Shown piece after piece: positions 7,952-16,724 of a DNA stretch of 64,000 nt; the first letter of the stretch is position 1; the number at the start of each line of letters is the position of its first letter. Under the pieces are notes generated by a model that saw only the letters and a list, made by a program, of their open reading frames with translations, was not told where the DNA came from and did no database searches. The stretch comes from Aestuariibaculum marinum (GTDB lineage Bacteria; Bacteroidota; Bacteroidia; Flavobacteriales; Flavobacteriaceae): contig NZ_JACVXD010000003.1 in the NCBI RefSeq assembly GCF_014596975.1, forward strand, positions 248,001 to 312,000. The letters are read 5' to 3'. The position numbers and the translations under genes are program-made.

Positions 7952-8491
7952 ATGAGTAAAAAAGAACACGATATAGAAAAGGAGCAAGTAGAAGCCGTAG
8001 AAAACGAAACAGTTGAGGTTGAAGAACAAGTTGAAGAAAAGACTGTAGAAGAAAAGCTTCAAGATGAGTTAAAACAAGAGAAAGATAAGTTTTTACGCTT
8101 ATTTGCCGAGTTTGAAAATTATAAAAAAAGAACTTCTAAAGAGCGTGTCGATTTGTTTAAAACGGCAAGTCAGGACGTGATGGTGGCTTTATTACCTATT
8201 TTAGATGATTTTGACAGAGCCTATGTTGAAATTTCTAAAACCGAAGAAAAGGAATTATTAAAAGGTGTTGAACTTATTAGTAATAAATTAAAATCTACCC
8301 TTCAACAAAAAGGTTTAGAAGTTATAGAGGCCGCTCAAGGTGATGCTTTTAATGCAGACAACCACGAGGCGATTACGCAAATACCTGCGCCTTCAGAAGA
8401 TTTAAAAGGAAAAATTATCGATGTTATCGAAAAAGGATATAAACTTGGCGATAAGATAATTCGTTTCCCAAAAGTAGTAATAGGACAATAA
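7952..8491 (+). CDS. grpE: Nucleotide exchange factor GrpE
   Basis: A 179-residue GrpE that releases ADP from DnaK in the Hsp70 cycle. The N-terminus is a highly acidic, Glu-rich coiled coil (about residues 5-60), followed by the dimer helix 'DKFLRLFAEFENYKKRTSKER' and the C-terminal beta domain ending in 'DKIIRFPKVVIGQ'. I chose ATG 7952 over an in-frame TTG at 7928, because the TTG would add eight non-conserved residues. It is co-transcribed with dnaJ, 9 bp downstream. dnaK is not in the window. Confidence 0.93.
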   Translation: MSKKEHDIEKEQVEAVENETVEVEEQVEEKTVEEKLQDELKQEKDKFLRLFAEFENYKKRTSKERVDLFKTASQDVMVALLPILDDFDRAYVEISKTEEKELLKGVELISNKLKSTLQQKGLEVIEAAQGDAFNADNHEAITQIPAPSEDLKGKIIDVIEKGYKLGDKIIRFPKVVIGQ

Positions 8492-8500
8492 AAAAGGAAC

Positions 8501-9616
8501 ATGGCTAAAAGAGATTATTACGAAGTATTAGGAGTAAGCAAAGGTGCCAGTGCAGCCGAAATAAAAAAGGCGTACCGCAAAAAGGCAATCGAGTTTCACC
8601 CTGATAAAAATCCGGATAATAAAGAAGCAGAGACAAAGTTTAAAGAAGCAGCAGAGGCTTATGAAGTACTAAGCGACGCCGACAAAAAAGCACGTTACGA
8701 TCAGTTTGGTCATCAAGCATTCGAGAACGGTGGCGGCTTTGGCGGCGGAGGTATGAATATGGATGACATATTCAGCCAGTTTGGAGATATCTTCGGCGGA
8801 GGCTTTGGTGGCGGCTTTGGCGGTTTCGGCGGAGGCGGTGGTCCACGTCGTACTAAAGGAAGCAATCTGCGTATTCGTGTGAAGTTAACTTTAGAAGAAG
8901 TTGCTAACGGCGTTGATAAAAAGATAAAAGTAAAACGTAAAGTTCAAGCTCCAGGAACAACCTATAAAACCTGTACAACATGTAATGGTTCTGGTCAGGT
9001 AACGCGTATTGCCAATACCATTTTAGGTAGAATGCAAACGTCTGCACCTTGTAATGCCTGTGGTGGTTCTGGTCAAACTATCGATCAAAAACCAGCCGAT
9101 GCAGATGCGCAAGGGTTAAAAGTAGCAGAAGAAACAGTTTCTATTAAAATTCCTGCAGGGGTTGTAGATGGTATGCAACTTAAAGTGTCAGGAAAAGGAA
9201 ACGAAGCACCAGGAAACGGTATTCCAGGTGATATTATAGTAGTGATTGAAGAAGAACAACACGAAAAATTACAACGTGAAGGCGACAATCTGCACTATGA
9301 TTTGTATGTAAGTTTCCCTGATGCTGTATTAGGAACGTCGAAAGAAATAGATACCGTAACAGGTAAAGTACGTATTAAAATTGAGCCTGGTGTACAATCG
9401 GGTAAGATTTTACGTTTACGCGGCAAAGGTATTCCAAGTATAAATGGTTACGGAAAGGGAGATTTATTAGTTCATGTAAATGTATGGACTCCTAAAACAT
9501 TAAATAAACAACAACGTGAATTTTTCGAATCTATGCAGGAAGATGAGCATTTCTCACCAAAACCGGAAAGTTCAGATAAATCATTTTTTGAAAAAGTAAA
9601 AGATATGTTTTCATAG
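8501..9616 (+). CDS. dnaJ: Chaperone DnaJ with a reduced zinc-finger region
   Basis: A 371-residue type-I-like J protein. The J domain carries HPD at residues 33-35. A Gly/Phe-rich region follows (about 75-115), then the cysteine-rich region, two beta-sandwich substrate domains and a dimerisation tail. Only two CxxCxGxG repeats are present ('CTTCNGSG', 'CNACGGSG') where E. coli DnaJ has four, so a single zinc site is expected. To my knowledge this is common to flavobacterial DnaJ. It stimulates the DnaK ATPase and holds unfolded substrates. Downstream at 9656-9661 is a weak hairpin and T-run. Confidence 0.95.
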   Translation: MAKRDYYEVLGVSKGASAAEIKKAYRKKAIEFHPDKNPDNKEAETKFKEAAEAYEVLSDADKKARYDQFGHQAFENGGGFGGGGMNMDDIFSQFGDIFGGGFGGGFGGFGGGGGPRRTKGSNLRIRVKLTLEEVANGVDKKIKVKRKVQAPGTTYKTCTTCNGSGQVTRIANTILGRMQTSAPCNACGGSGQTIDQKPADADAQGLKVAEETVSIKIPAGVVDGMQLKVSGKGNEAPGNGIPGDIIVVIEEEQHEKLQREGDNLHYDLYVSFPDAVLGTSKEIDTVTGKVRIKIEPGVQSGKILRLRGKGIPSINGYGKGDLLVHVNVWTPKTLNKQQREFFESMQEDEHFSPKPESSDKSFFEKVKDMFS

Positions 9617-9682
9617 AAAGTAGCAGTTTTTAGTATTCTAAAACTAACCTGCTGTTTTTTAAAAAGTTCTTAATTCTTTTTA

Positions 9683-9713
9683 TTTGGAATTAAGAATAAA
9701 AAAACTATATTTG
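9683..9713 (+). promoter_or_regulatory. Complete promoter (TTTG, 19 nt, TATATTTG) for the candidate small RNA
   Basis: -33 TTTG at 9683-9686 and -7 TATATTTG at 9706-9713 are separated by 19 nt, the spacing expected for Bacteroidota housekeeping promoters. It is one of the two best promoter matches in the window, and no reading frame starts just after it. Confidence 0.65.
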
Positions 9714-9717
9714 ATTC

Positions 9718-9805
9718 ATCACTAAATTTATTTTAGTGATAATTTTTCTTTTTCATAGCAATTTTTTCCCATCCTTAATCCTTTTTAAGGGTGGGTTTTG
9801 TTTTT
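9718..9805 (+). ncRNA. Candidate small RNA of about 87 nt, or a terminated leader
   Basis: Starting a few bases after the -7 box there is a perfect 9-bp hairpin (9718-9726 with 9732-9740). An unpaired T-rich stretch follows, then an 11-bp terminator stem (9768-9778 with 9785-9795, one wobble) and a T-rich tail at 9796-9805. Promoter, body and terminator together fit an independent sRNA. It could instead be an attenuated 5' leader of the ABC operon, whose first ATG is 131 nt after the T-tail. I do not recognise an Rfam family. Confidence 0.45.
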
Positions 9806-9936
9806 ATAAAAACACCAAAAAGCTATTGGCTTTACAATTAATAAATTAGGCTTTTAAGATTAAATTGTTGAAACCGTTTAGAGGTCTCTTAACATTTAAT
9901 ATCTTTACCAATCATTAGTCAATATAAATTATACCA

Positions 9937-10866
9937 ATGAGCAACTTATTAGAAGTTAATCAGGTTTCTAAACATTTTGGAGACTTCAGGGCGCTTAACA
10001 ATGTGTCTATATCTATTCCAAAGGGCAGTATATTCGGGCTATTAGGTCCTAACGGTGCCGGAAAAACTACATTAATACGTATTATAAATCAAATTACTAT
10101 GCCAGATTCTGGTACGGTACGTATAGATAACGAGTTACTTAACGAAAACCATATTAAAGATATTGGGTATCTGCCTGAAGAACGTGGTTTGTACAAATCG
10201 ATGAAAGTGGGCGACCAGGCTCTATACTTAGCACAATTAAAAGGGTTAAGTAAAGCAGAGGCTAAAGAGCGATTAAAATACTGGTTCGACCGTTTAGAAA
10301 TTGGCGACTGGTGGAACAAAAAAATTCAGGAACTCTCAAAAGGAATGGCGCAAAAAATTCAGTTTGTGGTTACTGTTTTACATGAACCGAAATTATTAAT
10401 TTTCGATGAACCGTTTTCAGGGTTCGATCCTATTAATGCGAATTTAATAAAGGATGAAATTTTACGCCTTCGTGAAAATGGTGCAACGGTTATTTTTTCA
10501 ACCCACCGTATGGAATCGGTTGAAGAGTTATGTGATGATATTGCATTAATAAATAAGTCGAATAAAATCCTTGACGGAAAATTAATTGATATTAAGCGAC
10601 AATATAAAATTAATACCTTTGAAGTAGGTGTTAAAACAGCTGATAATCTTGCGCTGCAAAATAAATTATCAGATAAATTTACGGTGTCTCCGGCTAGTTT
10701 TAAGACTTTAGATGATGAGCTTAAGCTTAACATCAAGCTATCAAACGGAGAAAGTCCTAACGATTTATTGAACTATTTAACTGGACAAGGTGAGGTGTCT
10801 CACTTTGTGGAATTAATTCCGAGTGTTAATGATATTTTTATTCAAACCGTAAAGAATAATCAATAG
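9937..10866 (+). CDS. ABC transporter ATP-binding protein (NatA-like, DUF4162)
   Basis: A 309-residue ATPase: Walker A 'GLLGPNGAGKTTLIRI', signature 'ELSKGMAQKIQF' and Walker B 'LLIFDEPFSGFDP', with a C-terminal DUF4162 extension (about 225-305). It pairs with the ABC-2 permease 4 bp downstream, whose layout matches NatB-like Na+ or drug exporters. The substrate is unknown. It heads a run of four same-strand genes with gaps of 1-24 bp, ending with the sigma-54 activator, so the group is probably one operon. Confidence 0.93.
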   Translation: MSNLLEVNQVSKHFGDFRALNNVSISIPKGSIFGLLGPNGAGKTTLIRIINQITMPDSGTVRIDNELLNENHIKDIGYLPEERGLYKSMKVGDQALYLAQLKGLSKAEAKERLKYWFDRLEIGDWWNKKIQELSKGMAQKIQFVVTVLHEPKLLIFDEPFSGFDPINANLIKDEILRLRENGATVIFSTHRMESVEELCDDIALINKSNKILDGKLIDIKRQYKINTFEVGVKTADNLALQNKLSDKFTVSPASFKTLDDELKLNIKLSNGESPNDLLNYLTGQGEVSHFVELIPSVNDIFIQTVKNNQ

Positions 10867-10870
10867 AAAA

Positions 10871-12178
10871 ATGAACCATTTACCACTAATAATAAAGCGA
10901 GAGTATTTAACAAAAGTTAGAAACAAATCGTTTATAGTCATGACGTTTTTAAGTCCGCTGGTTATGATTATTCTTGTTTCTGTTGTTGCCTATTTAACAC
11001 AGTTGAACAATGAAAAAGTTAGAACGATCTCAGTATTGGATGAGTCTGGGGTAGTACAGGACATTTTTAAAAGTAACGACAAAACCACCTACAACATATT
11101 AAACGAGATGTCTCTAGGAGACGCAAAAGTGTTCGCTAAAGAGACAGAAGCTTACGGTTTACTTTATATCGGTGATTTTAAAAATGTGAATGAAGCTGAA
11201 AATCACATTCAATTTTATTCAGAAGAGTCTCCGTCTTTAACACTTATTTCAGATCTTGAAGGTCAGTTAGAAAAGAAACTTACCAATCTAAAGCTTTTAG
11301 ATAATGGGGTAGATGTCGATATGATTAACGCTTCAAAAATCAATATAAATATTGCTCAGGAAAGTTTTGAAGGAGAGAAAACTTCAAAAACCGATAGTGT
11401 TGTAAAACTTATTTTTGGAGGCGCAGCGGGATATTTACTTTTCATGTTTATCATTATTTATGGAAACATGATTATGCGTAGCGTTATTGAAGAAAAAACC
11501 AGCAGAATTATCGAGGTTATAATTTCTTCGGTTAAGCCAGTGCAATTAATGTTTGGTAAGATTGTTGGAACATCATTGGCCGGAATTACACAATTTATTA
11601 TTTGGTTAATTATTGGTAGTATTCTGTTGACAGTTATTTCTGTATTCTTTGGTATAAATGTTATGGAAACGCAGCAGCAAGAGATGATGAATCAGGCTAT
11701 GGCAAACCCTGAAATAAATGCGCAGGTTCAAAATTTTGTGACCTCATTCTATAATTTACCATTAACGAATTTAATTTTCGCATTTATTTTATTCTTTATC
11801 GGTGGTTACTTATTATATAGTTCATTGTATGCAGCTATTGGTGCAGCCGTCGATAATGAAACAGATACGCAGCAATTTATGTTGCCCATTATAACACCAT
11901 TAATGTTAGCGGTTTATATTGGGCTTTTTACGGTAATAGAAGATCCGCACGGAACGGTGTCTACCGTGTTTTCATTTATACCATTAACATCGCCGGTAGT
12001 TATGCTTATGCGTATTCCTTTTGGTGTTCCACTTTGGCAGCAAATAGTATCTTTTGTAATTTTAATTGGTACTTTTATGTTTACGGTATGGTTTGCAGCC
12101 AAAATTTATAGGGTAGGTATTTTAATGTATGGTAAAAAGCCAAGCTATAAAGAACTGATTAAATGGATTAAATATTAA
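10871..12178 (+). CDS. ABC-2 type permease (NatB-like)
   Basis: A 435-residue membrane protein. One N-terminal helix (about 22-45) is followed by a roughly 130-residue extracytoplasmic domain and then five to six helices (from about 180 on), including the conserved 'MIMRSVIEEKTSRIIEVIISSVKPVQLM' coupling region (seen here as consecutive shorter motifs). This is the ABC2_membrane_3 layout. It forms an exporter with the preceding ATPase. The next gene starts one base after its stop. The substrate cannot be deduced; Na+ export by NatAB is the best-known precedent. Confidence 0.9.
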   Translation: MNHLPLIIKREYLTKVRNKSFIVMTFLSPLVMIILVSVVAYLTQLNNEKVRTISVLDESGVVQDIFKSNDKTTYNILNEMSLGDAKVFAKETEAYGLLYIGDFKNVNEAENHIQFYSEESPSLTLISDLEGQLEKKLTNLKLLDNGVDVDMINASKININIAQESFEGEKTSKTDSVVKLIFGGAAGYLLFMFIIIYGNMIMRSVIEEKTSRIIEVIISSVKPVQLMFGKIVGTSLAGITQFIIWLIIGSILLTVISVFFGINVMETQQQEMMNQAMANPEINAQVQNFVTSFYNLPLTNLIFAFILFFIGGYLLYSSLYAAIGAAVDNETDTQQFMLPIITPLMLAVYIGLFTVIEDPHGTVSTVFSFIPLTSPVVMLMRIPFGVPLWQQIVSFVILIGTFMFTVWFAAKIYRVGILMYGKKPSYKELIKWIKY

Positions 12179-12179
12179 C

Positions 12180-13124
12180 ATGACTCAGGAATTAGAAAAA
12201 ATAGAAAAGGCAGTAACGGAGAGTTCCGTTTGGAGTAAAATTAAAGATTTTTTAAATCTACATGTCGAAATAACCGAGAAGATTCATATTTCGGTTCTCG
12301 ATGTTATAGCCATTATCACTGCCATTTTTGTTACTACTTTGGTATTGCGAGTGATTTTAAAGCTTATTACCAAAAAGTTACCCGAAGAAGAAAAAGGGAA
12401 ATTCAATGTGGTTTTCGGGTATTTTAGATGGCTCGTTTATCTCATTATCCTTTTAATTACATTAAATGCTGTAGGGGTCAATGTTACAGCTGTTTTTGCG
12501 GCTTCCGCAGCCTTAATGATTGGTATTGGTTTAGCCTTGCAAACGTTGTTTCAGGATATTATTTCTGGAATATTTATATTGGTAGATCAAACGGTTCATG
12601 TTGGAGATATTATTGAGTTAGAGGGGAAAATTGGTCGTGTTGAAGAAATAAAATTGCGCACAACAAGAGCTGTAACTATTGATAATAAAGTGCTAATCAT
12701 TCCAAACCATTTGTATTTAGAAAACAGTTTGTATAACTGGACGCAAAACGGAAGTACTACACGAGAAAGTGTTACGGTTGGCGTGGCCTATGGTAGCGAT
12801 GTACAGTTGGTAAAAGAACTTTTAATACAAGCGGCTAATTCACATCCGGACGTAATGGCAACTTCAGAAACAGTAGTCCGTTTTGAAGATTTTGGCGATA
12901 GTTCGTTAAATTTCAGAGTGATTTTTACATTAAGTGATAGCTTTAATGCCAATATGCCTAAAAGTGATATTCGTTTTGAGATCGATCGGTTATTTAGAGA
13001 ACACAATATTAGTATTCCGTTCCCACAACGCGATATTCACATTATTCAAAACCCAAATCAAAGTGTCAATCTAAACTTAAAATCTTCTGGTAATACACCG
13101 AAGTTAGAAGACCAAAACCAATAA
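12180..13124 (+). CDS. Small-conductance mechanosensitive channel (MscS family)
   Basis: A 314-residue channel with helices at about 40-62, 83-105 and 110-135. The pore helix and following beta domain show the MscS hallmark 'AASAALMIGIGLALQTLFQDIISGIFI', then 'GDIIELEGKIGRVEEIKLRTT' and a C-terminal alpha/beta domain ending near 'IPFPQRDIHI'. It opens under membrane tension to release solutes during hypo-osmotic shock. The core is close to minimal MscS size plus a short N-terminal amphipathic helix. It lies between the ABC pair and the NtrC-like gene in the same probable operon. Confidence 0.93.
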   Translation: MTQELEKIEKAVTESSVWSKIKDFLNLHVEITEKIHISVLDVIAIITAIFVTTLVLRVILKLITKKLPEEEKGKFNVVFGYFRWLVYLIILLITLNAVGVNVTAVFAASAALMIGIGLALQTLFQDIISGIFILVDQTVHVGDIIELEGKIGRVEEIKLRTTRAVTIDNKVLIIPNHLYLENSLYNWTQNGSTTRESVTVGVAYGSDVQLVKELLIQAANSHPDVMATSETVVRFEDFGDSSLNFRVIFTLSDSFNANMPKSDIRFEIDRLFREHNISIPFPQRDIHIIQNPNQSVNLNLKSSGNTPKLEDQNQ

Positions 13125-13148
13125 ACAGAATTTTAAAAGGAAAATATT

Positions 13149-14312
13149 ATGCCCAAAATTTTAATTATAGAAGATGAAGCTGCTATTCGTCGTGTACTTG
13201 TTAAAATTCTTTCAGAAGAAAACGATACTTATGTTGTAGAAGAAGCCGAAGATGGATTGGTGGGTATCGATAAAATTAAAAATGACGATTACGACTTAAT
13301 TCTTTGCGATATTAAGATGCCTAAAATGGATGGTGTTGAAGTATTGGAGGCTACCAAAAAAATTAAACCCGAAATTCCAATTGTTATGATTTCTGGTCAT
13401 GGCGATTTAGATACAGCTGTAAACACCATGCGTCTTGGAGCTTTCGATTATATTTCAAAACCGCCGGATTTAAACCGTTTGCTAAACACCGTTCGAAATG
13501 CTTTAGATCGTAAAGAACTTGTTGTAGAAAACAAGCTACTAAAGAAGAAAGTCGGTAAAAATTTCCAGATGGTCGGTGAGAGTGATGCGATTTCTCATAT
13601 TAAAGATATGATTGAAAAAGTGGCACCAACCGATGCTCGTGTTTTGGTAACAGGACCGAATGGAACAGGAAAGGAGTTGGTGGCTCATTGGCTACATCAA
13701 AAAAGCGAGCGCAGTAAAGGCCCTATGATTGAGGTGAACTGTGCTGCCATTCCAAGCGAATTGATAGAAAGCGAATTGTTTGGTCACGTTAAAGGCGCTT
13801 TTACAAGTGCTGTTAAAGACCGCGCAGGTAAGTTTGAAGCTGCTAATGGCGGAACGATTTTTCTTGATGAGATAGGAGATATGAGTTTGCCAGCACAAGC
13901 AAAAGTGTTAAGAGCTCTACAGGAAAGTCGCATTCAGCGTGTAGGGAGCGATAAAGATATTAAAGTGAATGTTCGTGTGGTTGCGGCAACAAATAAAGAT
14001 TTGAAAAAGGAAATTGCCGATGGTAAATTCCGAGAGGATTTGTATCACCGATTGGCAGTTATTTTAATCCAGGTACCGCCATTAAACGACCGTAGGGATG
14101 ATATTCCATTATTGGTGAATCACTTTTCAGAAAAAATTGCGAGCGAGCATGGTACTGCTAAAAAAGAGTTTTCAGATAAAGCTTTGGGTTTACTTAAAGA
14201 TTACGACTGGACCGGAAATATTCGTGAACTTCGAAATGTAGTAGAACGTCTAATAATTTTAGGCGGTAAGCAGGTAAGTGAAGAAGACGTCAAGTTATTT
14301 GCAAGTAAATAA
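13149..14312 (+). CDS. NtrC-family response regulator lacking the DNA-binding domain, with a GAFTSA loop
   Basis: A 387-residue protein with an N-terminal receiver domain (phospho-acceptor D54 in 'LILCDIKMPKMDG') and a sigma-54 AAA+ domain: Walker A 'GPNGTGKE', L1 loop 'GAFTSA' at residues 216-221 in place of canonical GAFTGA, Walker B 'GTIFLDEIGDM', and arginine fingers near 'VGSDKDIKVNVRVVAATN'. It ends a few residues after 'GNIRELRNVVERLIIL' with no Fis-type helix-turn-helix. Such proteins remodel sigma-54 RNA polymerase with ATP. Without a DNA-binding domain it would act from solution. No histidine kinase is adjacent. Confidence 0.9.
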   Translation: MPKILIIEDEAAIRRVLVKILSEENDTYVVEEAEDGLVGIDKIKNDDYDLILCDIKMPKMDGVEVLEATKKIKPEIPIVMISGHGDLDTAVNTMRLGAFDYISKPPDLNRLLNTVRNALDRKELVVENKLLKKKVGKNFQMVGESDAISHIKDMIEKVAPTDARVLVTGPNGTGKELVAHWLHQKSERSKGPMIEVNCAAIPSELIESELFGHVKGAFTSAVKDRAGKFEAANGGTIFLDEIGDMSLPAQAKVLRALQESRIQRVGSDKDIKVNVRVVAATNKDLKKEIADGKFREDLYHRLAVILIQVPPLNDRRDDIPLLVNHFSEKIASEHGTAKKEFSDKALGLLKDYDWTGNIRELRNVVERLIILGGKQVSEEDVKLFASK

Positions 14313-14333
14313 CCTGACGTTTCTAAATAGATA

Positions 14334-15101
14334 TTATAGATTACACGAATCTAACTCAGCCAAATATTTTGAAGCTAAGCTTTTCAATTGATTGGTGTAA
14401 TGGGTTTTTAATGCTTCAGTAGACATGTCTGAAGTGTTTACTGAGTTGCTTGATTTAACGATGGTTTGATATCCGCAATTACAGCTTTTTAAAGTTTCGT
14501 TGTAGGTCTTAATATTTAAATCAATCATCTTTTCGTAAGATAGCACAAGCTGTTGCTTTTCAAGTAGCAGCTTTTTTTCTTTTTGTTCAGCTAACTGTCT
14601 TTTTATTTCAGCTTCTTTACGCTTCAAGGCTTCTTGTTGTGCAAGCAAAACAGCTTGTTCATTTTTCAGACTTGCTAAATCGTTTGTGTCCGTTGCATCA
14701 GCTACATATTCTTCTTCAATGTTTTGCATACTATATGAAGACGTGGCGCATTTATCCATTTCAATCACGCTTTGCTTACAGAATTCTTTAGCGCGTTTTA
14801 CAAAATATCTGCCGTCTTCGTAAGTAGGCTGGTCATCAACTTTAGCTAAAACTTCTAGAGCTTTGTTCGCTTGTTCTAAAGCTTTGCTGCAGTTACAATC
14901 TTCTAAGGTTTTCTTTGCGAGATTGATGGATTCTAACGAACGATGGGCAGAGTATTTTAAGTGACTAATATTATTAGCATCATAAGATGATTTTACATGT
15001 GAATAAGCACTTACTAAGTAGGCATTGGCATTATCGCATTTGCTTTGTGCATGCATACTTAAAGCGCCAATTAAACAAAATAGATAGTAGAAATTTTTCA
15101 T
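14334..15101 (-). CDS. Secreted coiled-coil protein, unknown function
   Basis: A 255-residue protein with a signal peptide cleaved after 'MHAQ' (about residue 19). Helical regions carry paired cysteines ('LEDCNCSKAL', 'LKSCNCGY', and a C-terminal 'LDSCNL'). A strongly charged coiled coil rich in Lys, Glu and Gln spans about residues 140-190. Even spacing of the Cys-x-Cys motifs suggests disulfides in the periplasm. It is probably periplasmic or outer-membrane-associated. Convergent with the sigma-54 regulator gene. I do not recognise the family; the N-terminal half has an alpha-helical, repeat-like look. Confidence 0.75.
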   Translation of the reverse strand: MKNFYYLFCLIGALSMHAQSKCDNANAYLVSAYSHVKSSYDANNISHLKYSAHRSLESINLAKKTLEDCNCSKALEQANKALEVLAKVDDQPTYEDGRYFVKRAKEFCKQSVIEMDKCATSSYSMQNIEEEYVADATDTNDLASLKNEQAVLLAQQEALKRKEAEIKRQLAEQKEKKLLLEKQQLVLSYEKMIDLNIKTYNETLKSCNCGYQTIVKSSNSVNTSDMSTEALKTHYTNQLKSLASKYLAELDSCNL

Positions 15102-15249
15102 ATAATTTGGGGTTATAACATAAATAGGTATAACGAAAATACCAAAAACATTGTATTTATTGGTGTTTTTCGTCGAAATTGTAGAAATTACTATCTTTAA
15201 AAGATATAATGAAACCCTCGAAACTTAAAACTAAGGTGCCCACTTATTT

Positions 15250-16104
15250 ATGGAAAAATATAAAGTAACTTCAAACATTTCACTAAAGGAATTAGAAACT
15301 AAAGTCGTTATAGACGATGCTAAAAAGGAATTAAAAAAGGTTAGAAAGAAGCTTGGTAAAATTCAAGATACAATGTATGCTCATGGGAAATATGCTGTTT
15401 TGGTGTGTTTACAGGGGATGGATACCGCCGGAAAGGATAGTTTGATTCGTGAGGTGTTTAAAGATTTTAATACACGAGGTATTATTGTGCATAGTTTTAA
15501 GGTACCAACCGACTTAGAATTGAAGCACGATTATTTATGGCGACATTACATTGCATTACCTGCTCGTGGTAAATTCGGGATTTTTAATCGCACACATTAC
15601 GAAAATGTATTGGTTACAAGGGTACATCCCGAGTATATTTTAGGCGAGAATCTTCCAACGGTCACCAAAGTAGAAGATGTTAATGATGCGTTTTGGGATA
15701 AACGTTTCCAGCAGATTAATGAGTTTGAACAGCATATAGCAGAAAACGGAACCATTATTTTTAAGTTCTTTTTAAATCTTTCCAAAAAGGAACAAAAAGA
15801 ACGATTATTGAGACGTCTTGAAAAACAGGAGAAAAACTGGAAATTCTCTCCGGGAGATTTAAAAGAGCGTAAGGAATGGGACGATTATCAAGTTTGTTAT
15901 GAAGATGCTATAAACAGAACATCGATGCCACATGCCCCTTGGTATACAATTCCTGCCGATGATAAAGAATCGGCGCGTTATATTGTAGCCAAGATTATGT
16001 ACGATACTTTAAAAGAGTATAAAGATATTGAAGAACCAGAATTGGATGAGGATATTTTAGAAAATCTACACCTTTATAAAGCCCAATTAGAAAGTGAGGA
16101 TTAA
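15250..16104 (+). CDS. ppk2: Polyphosphate kinase 2 family protein
   Basis: A 284-residue one-domain PPK2. Walker A 'LQGMDTAGKDSLIREVF' (around residue 57), 'GIFNRTHYENVLVTRVHPE' with the Walker-B-like region, and the lid 'RLLRRLEKQEKNWKFSPGDLKERKEWDDY' (seen as two adjacent motifs) are all present. PPK2 enzymes move phosphate between polyphosphate and nucleotides, and short single-domain forms usually phosphorylate AMP or ADP. The preferred nucleotide cannot be told from sequence alone. It stands alone on the plus strand. A TATCTTTA box lies about 60 bp upstream. Confidence 0.93.
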   Translation: MEKYKVTSNISLKELETKVVIDDAKKELKKVRKKLGKIQDTMYAHGKYAVLVCLQGMDTAGKDSLIREVFKDFNTRGIIVHSFKVPTDLELKHDYLWRHYIALPARGKFGIFNRTHYENVLVTRVHPEYILGENLPTVTKVEDVNDAFWDKRFQQINEFEQHIAENGTIIFKFFLNLSKKEQKERLLRRLEKQEKNWKFSPGDLKERKEWDDYQVCYEDAINRTSMPHAPWYTIPADDKESARYIVAKIMYDTLKEYKDIEEPELDEDILENLHLYKAQLESED

Positions 16105-16172
16105 TTTATTTTAGGATTTCTTTTAGAGAATTACCTATGGGAAACATTACTTTTGGTTTAAATTTTTAACTC

Positions 16173-16724
16173 ATGCGATATTTAATAATACTTCTTTTTA
16201 CTATTCAAAGTTTTGCTCAAGTGTCTAATAAATTACCATATTACGAAATTCCTGAAAGCCCTGAATTCTATACGCCAGCAACGACAGCGGCAAGAATGAT
16301 TGATGGGTTGGGGTTTAGATATTACTGGGCAACCCAAGGCTTACGAGCAGAAGATTTAGCTTATAAAATAGGAGCGGACTCGAGAACATCCGGAGAAACA
16401 GTTGAACATATTTATGGATTAAGTAAGTTTATTAGAAACAGTGTTCTTACAGATAATAAAGATGAAAACAAAGGTGAATTGTCTTTCGAAGCAAAACGAA
16501 AACAAACCTTATTGAATTTAAAATTAGTTTCCGAAGCTTTAAAAGCTAATAATGGTAATTTTGGTTTAGCAAGTACCGAAGTACCCTTTTGGAATATCAT
16601 TAATGGACCCGTTGAAGATGCCGTATGGCACTGCGGTCAGGTAGTCATGTTGAGACGCGCATCAGGAAATCCATTCACATCTAATGTGAGTTTGTTTTCG
16701 GGAACAGTGAAAGACAAAAACTAA
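16173..16724 (+). CDS. Exported DinB-like four-helix protein
   Basis: A 183-residue protein with a short signal peptide ending near 'SFAQ' (residue 15). The remainder resembles the DinB/YfiT-like four-helix bundle: 'GETVEHIYGLSKFI' in the second helix and 'VWHCGQVVMLRRASGNP' in the last, supplying histidines for the usual three-His metal site (a third could be elsewhere). DinB-fold proteins are often metal-dependent thiol transferases, but exported versions are uncharacterised. Its stop overlaps the convergent TolB-like gene by 4 bp. Confidence 0.72.
   Translation: MRYLIILLFTIQSFAQVSNKLPYYEIPESPEFYTPATTAARMIDGLGFRYYWATQGLRAEDLAYKIGADSRTSGETVEHIYGLSKFIRNSVLTDNKDENKGELSFEAKRKQTLLNLKLVSEALKANNGNFGLASTEVPFWNIINGPVEDAVWHCGQVVMLRRASGNPFTSNVSLFSGTVKDKN

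Larger units (their letters stand above)
9617..9936. other. 320-bp intergenic region between dnaJ and the ABC operon
   Basis: It contains an imperfect terminator-like inverted repeat after dnaJ (about 9624-9661), then a complete candidate small-RNA unit (9683-9805), then about 130 bp of AT-rich leader before the ABC gene with a TATCTTTA box near 9900. No open reading frame here looks convincing. Confidence 0.7.

Noticed and set aside
12428-12616. Open frame inside the MscS gene on the same strand
   Set aside because: Cys- and Trp-rich translation typical of an out-of-frame shadow; MscS itself explains the sequence fully.
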